Assembly (NCBI GenBank): GCA_015143295.1
Contig: CM026567.1
Coordinates: 11,674,416 to 11,738,415 of the forward strand
Length of the DNA: 64,000 bases
Direction of reading: 5' to 3'
From: Tetracentron sinense
Lineage: Eukaryota > Streptophyta > Magnoliopsida > Trochodendrales > Trochodendraceae
The stretch's first letter is position 1; each line of letters begins with the position of its first letter. The notes under the pieces are model-generated. The model worked only from the letters and a program-made list of their open reading frames with translations. It did not search any database and was not told where the DNA came from. Shown here one piece after another: positions 22,334 to 34,455 of this stretch. The translations under genes and the position numbers were made by a program.

Positions 22334-23000
22334 CATAGTCTGGGCATTAGTTAAGCAAGTGAAAGAGCTAGTGTGTTCCGTTCCACCATAGTCCTGGCAT
22401 TAGTAAAGTAATTAAGCTAGTGTGTTCCGTTCCACCATAGTCCAAGCACTAGTCAAGAAAAGATAAGAAGCTAATGTGTTTCGTTCCATTATAGTCCGGG
22501 CATTAGTGAAGGAATGTAAAAACAATGAAATGAAGCGAGTGGTTTCATTCCATCATAGTCCGAGCACTAGTTAAATGAAATAAAAGAATGTGCATGTGTG
22601 AAGTATGTGAATGTGTATGTGCGAATGATGCTAGTATGCTCCATTAAATCATAGTCCGGGTACTAGTAATGCATGTGTTAAATGTGGTGTTAGTAAAGAG
22701 ATATGCATGTGTATTGAATGTGAAAAATGATATTGTAAAGAGAAATGTATGTGAAAAATGGTAAAGAAAAATGCATGTGATGAACATGATATTGTAAAGA
22801 GTAAAGTATGTGAAGTATGGTATTTGTAAAGAGTAAATGAACATGTAATGAATACTATACTTGTAAAGAAATACACTTGAAATATGATATTGGTAAAGAT
22901 AAGATACATGTGTGAAATATGTGATTTGAAAGTTATATGCAAATGATATTGAAATAAGGTTTGAAATGTATCGATTGAAATATGATTTTAAGAACATATG
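22334..23000 (+). repeat. Old LTR, piece 2
   Basis: Continuation of the hairpin array (units at about 22355, 22410, 22470, 22535 and 22630), followed by an A/T-rich stretch of repeated GAAATGTATGTGAAA-like words (22660-22990). No gene. It is bounded by the CATAG duplication on the left and by ATATG (22996-23000) on the right. Confidence 0.65.
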
Positions 23001-26000
23001 TGTGAGCAAGAGAATTTACCGCCTTTCCTTCTGGGCCGGGTCCTACGGAGGAACGACGCTAAACACCTACAATAAGAGTCGTCACCTATTTAATTAAGGA
23101 AAAATAAAATCCCAAATATACAATGGATAAGGCCTAAGGTCCAAAATTAGATTCTAGATAAGTGATTCTTTTAATCCCCGGGGAAGGTGTTAGGCACCTT
23201 AGGGACCCCATCCTGAGATGGTAACCTACTCCCTATATCTAAGCCAATAAAAGAAAAAATTCAAATGAAACTTAAGTACGTTATTTAATTATATTAATTA
23301 AGCAAATAAAGCAAGATTAAGGGGAAAATCAAAACTAATCCTAGGTGAGCTGGACCCTTTAGGGCTGCCTACTTACTTGACTTGGCGGGATCAAGCCATA
23401 GTAGTTCTTACAAGCATGCTAAGTTGGTTGGTTGATGTAGGATTGATTGAATATTTTTGGTATTTTGGTCATATTTGAATTTTTTTGTGTAAGCATCTAA
23501 TTTTTACACCCCTTTTTTAACCATGGTCAAGACCTTTTAACCATCGTTTTCTCCAGCCAAGTCCCCTCTAACCCTAGGTCCTAACCCTAGTTAAACCCTA
23601 GGTCCTAACCCTAGTCAAACCCTAAACCTAGGACAAACCCTAGTTAAACCCTGGGACCTAACCCTAGTCAACCCCAGGTCCTAACCTTAGTTAACCCTAG
23701 GACCTAGCCCTAGCCTAGCCGAACCTAGCCCTAACCTAGCCCCAAGCCCTTAGGCTTAAAACCTTAAGTCCAAAACCCCTAGGGTCTAAACCCTTGGCCT
23801 GGGCCCAAGTCTAGGCCCAAAATTTGAATCACCCCTCGTACTGCATGCCTGCATGGGCCAGGCCCTGTTTGGGTATTGCCCAGCTTTGGTGGTAAATTAT
23901 CTACCGCCACTCATTTTTTTTGCCTAGTAGGGTAATGGCAGTAGTTATTCTACTACAATAACCTGGTTTCGTGTTCAGCAGCTCACCTGCCTCTCCTAGT
24001 GCACAGGCAAGCTCCCTGATTAGCCCCACTCGTCCTACAGCTCTGCCTACCACCGTCCTATTCCCCTTTAGGTCCCCAACCCTTCTTCTATAAATGGCAG
24101 ACCTCCAACACCTCCAAGGAGGAGAGAACTTCCTATCCGAACCCCTGTTCGACTTCCAAGGCCTAAGCCCCCTCCTCCAAACTCACCTAAACATCCCCTT
24201 AGTTTCAGGGACCTTCCTAGCTCCCCAACCATGCACCACCACTGTAGGCCACCACCTACCACCGCCAACAGCTGCCTGAGCCAACCTGCAGGGTACGGCC
24301 TTGCCCCTCCCCCCTTTTAGCTTTGGTTTCATTCTATGTGAGCCCCTGATCCTTCTAAGGGACTTTTCTATTTGTTGTTTTGTTGCAAATCCAGAGTAGG
24401 AGGTCTCCCCCACCTTCTTCATAGGTGTGGGGAACCCCTCACGAGTATAGCCATCTCCCTTTAATCATAGACCAGCCTCAGGCCTTTTGGGGGTCCTTCG
24501 ATCCATGATAGCACAGTCCCGTAGGGTAAAAAATCTATTTCTGGAAAAATCCAGAAATAATGGTAAACACAGTACTGCCATTCCTGGTGTTCCTTTGCCA
24601 GTCACTGCGGACCCCTGTAGGTGAGGCCCTGGTCCATTTCAGGGCCTGGAATGGACTCCCAAGACTCCCCTGGTCCTTCTAGGTTCATACCTTCAACTTA
24701 ACCATGGTTAAAACCCAAAAAACTAAAACTGTGCAAAATAGCGGTAGTTCTTCTACCACCATTATTTGAGCTTCTATTGCAGGGATTTCAGGTCACTATA
24801 AGCCCACTTGGGAGCCCAATCCAGGGCCCACCACAGATCTAGGAAACTTGTCATACTCCATTGACCTTATCCGAGGGTCTAAGATCCCCTGGGTTAAGCT
24901 TAACCCCTTCCCTGACCAGGCAACAAACCATTCTTAGAATAACTGAGAATGGTGGTAAACCATCTACCACAATTTCCATTCTTCACAGAATGGAAATGGC
25001 GGTAATGAATTTACCGTCATTCTCAGTCTCTGCTTATTGAATTTTTGCAACGGCCCAGGCCTAGTAGGAGGCCACTCTAGGCTTTGCCTAACCTTCTGGG
25101 CCCATCTCGGACCATCTCTAACCTTAACCACGAGTTAACCCAACCTTAATTAAAATTTAACCACGGTTAACTGATATAACCATGAGAAAAAAATTCTCTA
25201 AAATTATTAATAAATCTCAAAGGTAAAAAGTGACCAAAACCACACCCTGCAGTCTGCCTAACCAGGGTTAACCGGACTAATCATGGCTAACCCCTTGCAT
25301 TAACCATGGTTGAGCCCATTTAACCTTGAAAACATCCCAAAAACATCTAAAAATTTCAAAAAGACCAAACACACTGTTATTGAACCTTTTTACCATAGTT
25401 AGCACCCCTAACCATGATTAACCATCATCATAACCCCGGTTAACAACCCTAACCCTTGGTTAATATCCTTTTGGCCTACCGAGTTTCATCCCTTGGCCTA
25501 CCAGGCCTGACCTCACCTCTCTCAACTGTGGTTAGCAATCCTAATCATGTTAGTTTGACTTAACCCTGGTTAGCAATCCTAAACTTAGTCAAACTTTGCC
25601 TTAGCCTACCGGCCTTCGCTCTTGGCCTACCGGGCCCAAACCTTAGTTTACCGAACTTACCTAGGCCTACCAAGCCCATGCCATGCACTTTAACTATCCC
25701 CGGTCAACCAAACCCTAGTCTACCAGACTAGGCCATTAGCCACCTTTGGTACACACACACTCCCTAGCCTTGGCAGGGGCTCATGTGCTAGAACTATGCT
25801 CAGTCTAATCTCACCCAAATATGAGTACGTAGGTAACCCAACCCGGGTTCGACCCTAATTATCTTTTCCTTTCTTGGATTAGTATAAACTAAAACTAAAG
25901 CATTTGAACGGTAATTGACATTAAATTGGCTTAAACCTAGCAAGTAGGGAACCATTACAAAATGAAAGTGTCGGGGTGCCTAACACCTTCCCCGGGCTTA

Positions 26001-27917
26001 ACCGAACCTCTTACCTAGAACTCTAAAGCAGAGCAAGAGCTCATCCATAAACCCGGGGACTTATATCCCTTCTAAATAAATAGGTGGCGACTCCAAATCC
26101 CAGTGAGCAAAAATCCGGGCTCACATTTGGTATTTTGAGATTTTATCATGTTTTTTTTAGATTTTCATATAGGTAGGATTTTGACAAACTTAACTAAAGT
26201 CAAAATTAATCTAAGAGAAATATTAAGGAAAGTTAAGCTAAAAGATTAAATTTATGACATAAAGATGGGTGTGCATTATGAATAGTAAATGATCTATTGT
26301 CAATACCTATTTTGTTGGATTGGTGTTGATAATAGCTCAAATACCATTGCTTTTGGTATGAGGCATTTTGGACAACATCCTCGTTTAAGTCCTTAACCTA
26401 TCTTTTACCAATTCAAAATGAAACATGAAGAATAAAAAGAAAAGAAAAGAAAAGAAGAGACAAGTAGAGAAATTGAAAACTCATCATCTCCCCTTTTAGG
26501 TGGTTCATTTACACTATTATAAATGATATAATGTGGCCGATGTAATGGGCCCTATGAAGGTTAGAGAGAGGATGAGCTTTCACAAAGAATTCTAGGATGA
26601 AGACTAGAACCTCAAAAAAGAAACAAAAAGAAAGAGAGGTATAGCTTTAGCTTCCACTCTCTCTAGGCCTACCCATATCCGTACTTGTGGGTACATAAAA
26701 AGAAAAAAATATGTACACAAAAAAGATAATGTATATCTCTCCTTGTTCTTAAGATGGGGTCCCTCTACACCATTAGATTGGTGTAGAGAGACCCAACTAT
26801 GCTTGAGAAGTGAGGCTCTCTAAATAATTCTAGAATATGACTAGAAATCAAGAAGAGAGAAAAAGATAAACGTTAAATAAAGAAGAAAAAAAATGATATA
26901 AGGAGTGCCTACTCCTCCAAGGCTTCTTCTCCAATGCTCCAAGAGGTTAAGATTTTTTAGATTCTACAAAAGAAGAGAGTAAGTGAAGAACACTAGATTG
27001 TTTAGTCCTAGAATTCTCTACACATTCTAAACCTTAACTTCTTCTAACTTTTCTTTAAAGCTCAAAAGAAAAATTAAGGGTGAGAGTCCTCTAAGGGGTT
27101 ATGGAGCGTAAGCGTTTTTGGATAGAGATGAGGAAGAACTAAGGTTTCCACTTAGGATTTTGGAGATGGGAGAAATGGCTTATGAGGGTCTTGTATTTAT
27201 GGGGTTTTCATGGGATTGTGGTAATTTGGTACTTAATAGAGGGTTTGGTGAGAAGAATGAGGTGATTGGTTAGTCAAAATGGGTATGGTTAGTGATTGGG
27301 TAGTAAAAAAGGTGTGTACTTGATGAGAGGTGATTTGATGGTCAAAAATGATGTAATATAATTAATTGTTTTATAAGAGCTGTAAGAATGAGTTGTAAGA
27401 GGTGTAAGAGAGTAAAGAAGGTGATTGGGTGGTAAAAAAGGTGTGTACTTGGTGAGAGGTGATTGGGTGGTCAAAAAGGTGTGTAGACACAAAAATGAGG
27501 CTATTTGGGGTTTGAGGAAAAAAAAGAGAGTTCTTTTGTAAGAAAGTGGAAAGTAGAAAATGGGCTTGGGTTTGTCGGTTTTGGGATGTGGGTTGAATGG
27601 ATATTGGTATATGGACTAGATCTTATGGATTATGGGTTATTAGTAGATGGGTCATGGGTTATGGTTATTGGACTTTAACTATGACAATTGGGCTTGAGCT
27701 ATGGTAATTAGGCTTTGGGTAAAGCAATTGAGCTTTGGCTAAGGCAATTGGGTAAATTGGCTTGGCTATTTGGGCATAGGTAATAGAACTAGGTAATTCA
27801 ACTTGATTGGGTTGTTTGGGTATAAGTTTGGCCAAATGGGCTTGGGCCTTGAGTGAACTTTGGAGACTTTGAAGAAGCGGGAAGAGGGGTAGGGGGTGCA
27901 TAAATGGGGTGCTTACA
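23001..27917 (-). repeat. Solo LTR, Tat family, split by a nested Tat LTR
   Basis: Plus-strand ends TGTGAGCAAG and GTGCTTACA mirror the Tat LTR ends in reverse, with a perfect duplication ATATG (22996-23000 and 27918-27922). The left arm (23001-23487) carries the Tat 3'-LTR block (GGGAAGGTGTTAGGCACC, TAAGCCAATAAAAG) in reverse. The right arm (26126-27917) is A/T-rich, with repeats of GGTGTGTACTTGGTGAGAGG (27305-27485) and GGCAATTGGG-like words (27660-27840). Without the nested LTR it is about 2.3 kb. No gene seen. Confidence 0.85.
23488..26125 (+). repeat. Solo LTR, Tat family, nested in an opposite-facing Tat LTR
   Basis: Starts TGTAAGCATC, ends GGGCTCACA; flanks TTTTG and TTTGG are an imperfect duplication. 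It keeps the full Tat LTR order: palindromes, telomere-like block (23570-23750), a palindrome block (25250-25560), a short CTACCGGG array (25480-25700), CCCGGGTTCGACCCTAA (25842-25858) and the 3' block. Open frames at 24068-24422 have no family match and lie in a region that is not conserved in the other LTRs. Confidence 0.85.
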
Positions 27918-28086
27918 ATATGCACATGTTAGTTTTAAAAGAATTTTGATTTCCACTCTTTGATTTACAGTATGTTTTACTTCGTTTGATTCCACATTGA
28001 ATTGCTTTATTATAAGTATATGCAAGCATGTTATTAGTGATATTATAGCATGGTTAACTAGTAGTTTGTATACGTTGAGTATTCAA
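27918..28086 (+). repeat. Old LTR, piece 3
   Basis: Short non-coding piece between two solo LTRs. It ends in ACGTTGAGTATTCAA, the start of a block (TGAGTATTC-AATACTCA) that is completed at 31310 after the Angela LTR. That block corresponds to CTGAGTATTCCATGCTCAG of the Tekay LTRs. Confidence 0.65.
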
Positions 28087-29064
28087 TGAAGGAAATCCAG
28101 ATAAAAAAATTATGCGGAAAATTAGATCTCAAAGATTTTTACACCATAGAAAACAACTAATATTAACTATATGTTTAGTTAATTACCTCGGTGAATGATG
28201 TTCATCAGTGGAGTACAAAACAAGATGAACCATCAGAACTCTTTGTAGAAATTTCTCGAAGAAATACTCAAAGCTCGATCCTCGTTCTTCGCTATCCCCA
28301 CGAAGCTTTTGAATCTCTACTTGAAATTGAAGAAACAAAGAGAAGAAGGATGTTGGAGTAGAAATATCACACAAAACCTTAGGGTTCAAAACCCTAGCCT
28401 TCAAAAACAACTTGGAGTGTACCTTGAAGCTCACAAAAATTAGAGAGGGTATTCTCTCTCTCTAGCTCAAGGTTTGGAGGAGAAATAATGAATGATTATT
28501 CTCCCACACGTTTTGGGGTATTGAGTATATATAGATTTGGATCAAATCCTAATCTTAATCCAATTAGAAGTTATCCCTTAAAGAGTTACTAAATAATGAT
28601 AACTCTTATTATTAATTAAACTCCATATTTATCTATAACTAATTAGTTATAATAAACTTTCTAATTTAAGATTCTTTTTCCTAAAATGATTCCTTAATTA
28701 ATGGGATGTAACTAATTCCCTAGATTCTAGGGATACCAACAAACTTCCTAACAATTAGGGATTCTAATTAAATTAGAAACCCCAAAAGGATGGGCGTGAG
28801 CTATAGTGGGCGTGAGGGAGAGTGTGCCTTGCACTCCAAGTTTTTGATAAGAACTTAATCTTATCCCTTTGTTTCTTATTTTCCAAGAATGGAATCTAAT
28901 CCATTAAGATAAGGGCTAATTAATTAATAATTATTTAACTAACAAACTCCCTACATAATAGAGATTTTCCAAATGGGCGCCACCCTAGGGAGTTAATCCC
29001 ATGGGCTTGGGCCCACCAATAAGGTCCACTTCTAGTTGGAATTTGTAAAGTCCATGTTTTTTTG

Positions 29065-30377
29065 TGTTAGTTTATTCCGGTGTCAAAACAAGTAAATCTA
29101 GGTGATTAGGTGTGTATCTTGTGTTATTGCCGTCAAGCATCCACAACAAGTGAAGTTGAAGACCGTTGAAGACTCGGTTGATCGACTCGATTGATCATTT
29201 CCTTCATAGGATGGTAAGTGACCTAGATACCATATTACTATAGGTGGGAATTGACTTAGAATAATAATAACATGATACCTTAGGTGGTAAGTTTCCTAGA
29301 CTAATCATATGGACCCAGCGAGATGAGATATGCAGTGCAAAACATATTCAAAATTCTAAATTGTTTCAAAAAACCAAGGTTGCTTGTAGGTGGCATATCT
29401 CCCAAACCGTAGATCAGATTTTGCTCTATAATATATCAAATCGACCATGTCAAAAATATCTACAACTTTTGTGAAGGGTCCAATAGCCAAAAATGATTTT
29501 TTTAAATTGGGTCTACACCTCAAGGTCGACCCTGGGCACTTAGGGTCGACCCTGGGTATAGAAAATTTAGTATGGGAAATTATGGCAGAGAGTTGGATTT
29601 TTGAGGATCGACCCTGAAGGATGTTTGGGTTGACCGAAGTGGGGAGTTGGGTTGACCCAAGTATCCTCCAGGGTCAACTCTGATATGGGAGTTTTGCTAA
29701 AACATCTCTTTGCTTGCTTCTGTGGTTTTTAAACTCTTTTAGCAAGTTCTAAACATTGTTTTTTTTCCTTATAAAGTGTGAACCCTTCTAGTTCGTGGAG
29801 CACAAATTTAGGGGAGTATTGAGAGTGCTTTTAACTATCTCTAGAGTTAATAAAAACTCTTTTTTTCATTGTCTCTCCTCCCCTTTGAGAGTTATTATCC
29901 TATCCTAGTTTTGCAAGCTAATGCTATATTCTTGCTTGCTTGGACTTGTCCATTGAAGGAGTCCATCTAGGAGTTGATTCTTATCAAACCATCGACCTGT
30001 TCTAGATAGGACAACTTGGGCGAAGTGTTTCAGAGCCTTTGCGAAGGAGATCGATTCGAGTCGGATCATGGTAGTGTCGAGTCCGAAGGAGTCAAGTTCG
30101 AGTTTTGTAAGTTATTGTTAACTTTGTCTTAGTGGATTCTCATGGCTGGACTAGGTCCCGTGGTTTTTCACGCAAGGGTTTTCACGTAAAAATCCTTGTA
30201 TTATGGTTTGGATGTTTCTCTCTATTTCCGCACTTTAAATTCATCATCCCTTTAATTAATAACTTAATTGTTAAATCATAAAAAGGGTAGATAGAATTGT
30301 AGGGAAACCTAACCATCCCTTTGAACTTGTGAGTTCTCAACTCAAATATTGGATTTGAGGTTCACCGAATTTTTTCA
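29065..30377 (+). repeat. Unclassified LTR (probably copia) nested in the Angela solo LTR
   Basis: Absent from the otherwise matching LTR at 36225-51110, so an insertion. Probable start TGTTAGTTTATTCC and end TTTTTTCA; the duplication is not clear. It carries TATAAAG at 29770-29776. Upstream of it is a cluster of GGGTCGACCC-type palindromes (29505-29690), and further on an AAAAATCCTTGTATT-like 3' part (30185). The last ~120 bp recur in reverse at 59124-59258. Family not recognised; the lack of coding sequence fits a solo LTR. Confidence 0.6.
29505..29690 (+). promoter_or_regulatory. GGTCGACC palindrome cluster upstream of a TATA box
   Basis: AAGGTCGACCCTGGG, AGGGTCGACCCTGGG, GGATCGACCCTGAAG, GGGTTGACCGAAG, GGGTTGACCCAAG and AGGGTCAACTCTG are variants of one self-complementary word, spaced irregularly. 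The TATA-like box follows at 29770. Confidence 0.6.
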
Positions 30378-31309
30378 GGTTTTGAGGATATGGGTCAAAC
30401 CCATTTCCCCTTATATTGGGTTAATTAAATAATCATCATTATTATCCTTTAATTTAGATTAACATTTAATCTATTTATTAAATATTAACATTTAATCAAT
30501 TAAATTATAGATTAACATTTAATCTATTATTTGAACTTGTACTTCTTATATGAGCATCTTCACAGATTACTCTGGGACATTCTAACCCTTGCTTACCCGA
30601 TGTTATCCTATTGACCCTTAAATAGGAATGACATCGGAATTGCAAGTGCCGTGAGATATCCATGTTGCAATTGAATCCCAGTATATGAACATTAACCAAT
30701 AAAGGATCCCGCCATATGAACTTTTTAATTCGATTGATCCTTCCAATAACATTATCCCTAATGGACATTTGAGATTAATATACTATCTAACTCATAGCCC
30801 ATTGTACATCATCATTGCTCAGTTATAAATGAACTCATCAGATCTAAGGATCATCGAAACTGTTCAATGTGAATGAGAGACCAACTAACTGATAGTATGT
30901 TTATGCAAAAAGTCTCTCATTGTATGTAATCATCAGTGTACATTTAAGCACCCATATGCTGATGTGTAGTCTCCACTACAATAGTTTGAGATAAAACTAC
31001 ATCTCAACCATTGAGAACATCTTAGCATTGTGGCAGCCATATAAGTGAAGTGTCCAACTTCACCCATAGCTATGACTCTATAAGGTATAAGCAATTGGAA
31101 AACTATATTTGCCTGTGATAGTCCAATACCTTTCACATAGCTTTCCTATAATATTTCCTAGGGACCTTGATCTATATCTCATATTGTATAGATCATCTCA
31201 TGATCATGGTCAATTACCCATAATGAATTCACAATAGAAGATATCTTTATTAATCTAATCAATAAGAATCTTACAATCTAAATTACTTTTCAGGGCATAA
31301 TGTCTAACA

Positions 31310-31678
31310 TTCAATACTCAACAGAACTGTTATTTCGGTAGGTACACTGCTTGATGATGCACACCGGAACCATGGTTAGAGGAAGAATACTTGGCGGAGG
31401 ATCCTGCTCGGGGTCATCTTGTGAAGATGATGATCTTGCAAGGTAACCCTAGTATTAACGTTTTGAGAGATGAGAGGGAGAGGAATGTATAACTTAACTA
31501 AGTGGAAATGTCCACTTTGCTTATGTTGTATTTCTATACACTTGGAATACAGTTATGTTATTAAGAAATTTTCAGGTTCACCTTTTAGTGTGTCTTGCAT
31601 GCTTTTGCAGGATGGTTTGATATGATAAGTCACGAGCCAAAAGTCTCATAACTCCTAGGGGGATTTTGGGTCACGATA
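31310..31678 (+). repeat. Old LTR, piece 4 (3' end)
   Basis: Completes the block begun in piece 3 and ends AACTCCTAGGGGGATTTTGGGTCACGATA. This is the same kind of 3' end as the Tekay-family LTRs here (AACTCCTAGGGTGGG…CGCGACA), so the split LTR belongs to that broad group. No gene. Confidence 0.65.
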
Positions 31679-31689
31679 ACGTAAATTTT

Positions 31690-34004
31690 TGTCGCGACCC
31701 AAAATCCCTTCTAGGAGTTAGGTGAGACTTTAGGTGTGACTAAACATAACCTGACAAACCATCCTGCAATTGAACAAGGCATATACATAGCAGAAGTATA
31801 AATCAGAGTACGGAAGCACAAACCAAAATTTTCCTTTTCTATACCTGATCAGTATTCCAAGTTCATATACAAGGTGTAACAAAACAAAGGTGGACATACC
31901 CACCTATCAAAATACTAAAAATCATAAAAAAAATTTCTCTCTCTCTCTCAATAGTCATCCGGGTAAGGCCAACTATCTAGGTCTCTTGCCTCCACCTGAG
32001 GCTCTACCATAGGCTCCATGTAAGGCTCCTCTTCAGCATAGTCCTCCTCGATCCAAGGAACCGGAGCACATATGTCGAACTGTGTACCAGCTGACATCAA
32101 TATGTACGGTTGAGTATGGAATACTTAGCGAGTACAAGCTACTAGCTCACTAGATATAATATAATTCAATTCATAATTTCAATTTTAAATAAACATGATA
32201 GTCATGACATGCATGAGACTAAATGCGAAAAGTCCGTATAAAACTCATGCTCATAATTCATCACTTGTTCTTGAAAATATCTTTTCGTGTTTTCAAAACT
32301 TGCTTATCGTGTTTAAGTCTCATTCTTGTCTTGTGAAAATCATGCGTGTCTTGTCTTGCTTCTCATTTCATGCTTGCCTTGTATTGCTTATCTTGTGAGC
32401 CAGATGTTAGTGCCCTTGTATTGACTTGTGAGCCGGACATGTAAATACCCTTCGACGAATTCTTGAAAGCAAGTTGTGAACCGAGTATGTAAATACCCTT
32501 CAACAAAAATAAAAAGGCACACCAACATCCTTGACCAGCCCAAGCATTATCATGCATGTCTTGTCTTGTTTTCTTGAAGTCAGATATGACATAGCCTTGG
32601 ATATGCCCTATCCTTGACCAACCCAAAGTATGGCTTTATCATTTGTTTTCGTAAATCACATGTCTTGTTCTTGGTTGTTTTTCATATACGTATACTAGAA
32701 AACTCGGTTCATGCATACATGTGTGCTTGTGTGTAGCAATTGGTGGACTTCATAGAAACATGAAAACACTTAGAAGACATCATATAGTATTTCAAACATT
32801 TCTATAGACATGTGAGATTTTAACTAAACATATAGAGCATGTTAGCAAAATTTCCAAATTGGGGAAAATCCTTAAATCATATTTTCATAGTCTTAGGTTT
32901 AAATCTCACATATGCATTTTATCGAACACATGACATTCAACATTTTAATAAACATTAACTTATATTCTCATAGTCAAACATTTCATCAAACACCTTAAGT
33001 GCATGTTTTATGTGTACATTTTCCTTCCCCATTTTCCATCATACAATAACCATCTACATTCTCCATGACATCAAATTTCACCTCAACCAATCCATACATC
33101 CCACACCATCTATATCCATATTAATTCATCTATACATTTTAGGAGAACATGGTTGATTCAAGAAAAGTAAACATGCAATCTTAATCCAACATTTATTTTT
33201 TAAAAACCTAGGTTATTACTAAGCCAACTAGAAGGGTGTACTAACCTCTTGAAGATAAATTCCTAGCTTGAAGAAAACCCTTGAGTAAGGACCCCAAGCT
33301 TGATGGAGAAGACACCACCTTGAGGAGGAAGATCCTTTCTTGAAGAAGATGATCCAAGTTTGATGGGGAAGATCCAAACCTTGATTTGAGCTTCACTTGC
33401 TCTCCAACCCAAAACCCCTAATTGGAATCGCTAATCTTCTTCCTTCTCCTTCCAAAATCTCCTTTAGTTTTAGGTTAAACCCAAAACCCCCAAATGGCCT
33501 TCTATTTATAGCCCAAGGGGTTGAAACCCCAATTTCCGTAACTCGGCACCCACGTGCGATTGATCGCACACCACCTCCGATCGATCGTAGCTTGCAGTGC
33601 GATCAATCGCACCTGGAGCTGATTTGTCACACATGAACCAGAACATTTCTGTCAAATTTCAACTGTATGTGATCGATCGTACACCATCTGCGATCGATCG
33701 CAACTTCACCTGAATGTTTTCTCAGTTTCCCTCTTACTGCGATCGATCTCACCTTATCTGCGATTGATCGCAAATCCTTTTTTTTTTTTTTTTCACCTAC
33801 AGATCCTTTGGAATGTTTTTACTATTCCCTTCACTCATCATGAGTGCTTACACTCTTTTACCTTGGCTTTAACACCCACACAACACATAAGAATTCGATT
33901 GCCAACTCTTTTATTCAATCACCATACACCAGCATATATAGAAGGTCTCCTTGACCAACTTACACTATTCACCCAAATAAGAATTGAAGTTTTGGGGTTT
34001 TACA
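31690..34004 (-). repeat. Solo LTR, Tekay-like, minus strand
   Basis: Plus-strand ends TGTCGCGACCC and GGGGTTTTACA; flanks ATTTT and ATTTC are a one-mismatch duplication. The minus-strand 3' end CTCCTAGAAGGGATTTTGGG is of the Tekay-family kind. It has TATAAATAGA at 33501-33510 (minus). Upstream of it in element sense is a cluster of GCGATCGATCGC-type palindromes (33540-33780). No gene; open frames here have no motif. Confidence 0.8.
33501..33510 (-). promoter_or_regulatory. TATA-like box in the Tekay-like solo LTR
   Basis: Minus-strand TATAAATAGA, immediately downstream (element sense) of the CGATCGATCG cluster at 33540-33780. Confidence 0.5.
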
Positions 34005-34445
34005 ATTTCTAAGACAAAATTCTTTTAAGGGGGAAGGATGTAGAGACCCGAACCTTATTCATGCCATTATGTGATTAATAAGGTTAGAATTGTCAAAGAT
34101 GTGTGCTCAATGCTAATCGAATGATGCGGTTGTTTAAAAATGCTAAAACGAATAAAAACATGGAAAAACAGAACCCCCGATCGATCGAAAGTTAGCGCCG
34201 ATCGATCGGAGAATGCCAGGAAATCTTCAAACCTACTTTGATCGCTATGATCGATCGTAGCATAGACTACGATTGATCAGAATGAATCTGGAAAAATAGG
34301 TGAGTTACTGTTCTAGTCCCATCGATGGCATTGTATGCGGTGATCGATCACACCTGCTAATCGATCACAATAATGTCCCGATCAATTGGAGTGTGAGCAC
34401 AGGAATTTTTAAGAACTCACGAAAATTAAGGTTTTAAAACCTCTA

Positions 34446-34455
34446 CTATAAATAG
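34446..34455 (+). promoter_or_regulatory. TATA-like box in the 34039-36075 LTR
   Basis: CTATAAATAG, downstream of the CGATCGATCG cluster; the same spacing arrangement as in the LTR at 52839-55307. Confidence 0.5.

Larger units (their letters stand above)
28087..31309 (-). repeat. Solo LTR, Angela (BARE-like) copia
   Basis: Minus-strand start TGTTAGACATTATGCCCTG and end …CTGGATTTCCTTCA, with a perfect duplication TTCAA (28082-28086 and 31310-31314). It matches the 3' LTR of the Angela element (36225-51110) along its length. It has a TATA-like TATATATA at about 28528-28535 (minus). With the nested insert removed it is about 1.9 kb, the usual Angela/BARE LTR size. No gene. Confidence 0.87.

Noticed and set aside
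22644-23009. 121-codon frame rich in Phe, Tyr and Ile that looks like a membrane protein
   Set aside because: Low-complexity A/T-rich repeat of GTAAAGA/ATGTGA words; hydrophobicity follows composition.
24068-24422. Possible small host gene (60-80 codon frames on both strands)
   Set aside because: Lies within the Tat LTR, no motif, no splice or promoter support.
33397-34012. Open frames near the GATCGATC cluster as a gene with its promoter
   Set aside because: Lies in a solo LTR; frames are short and without motif.
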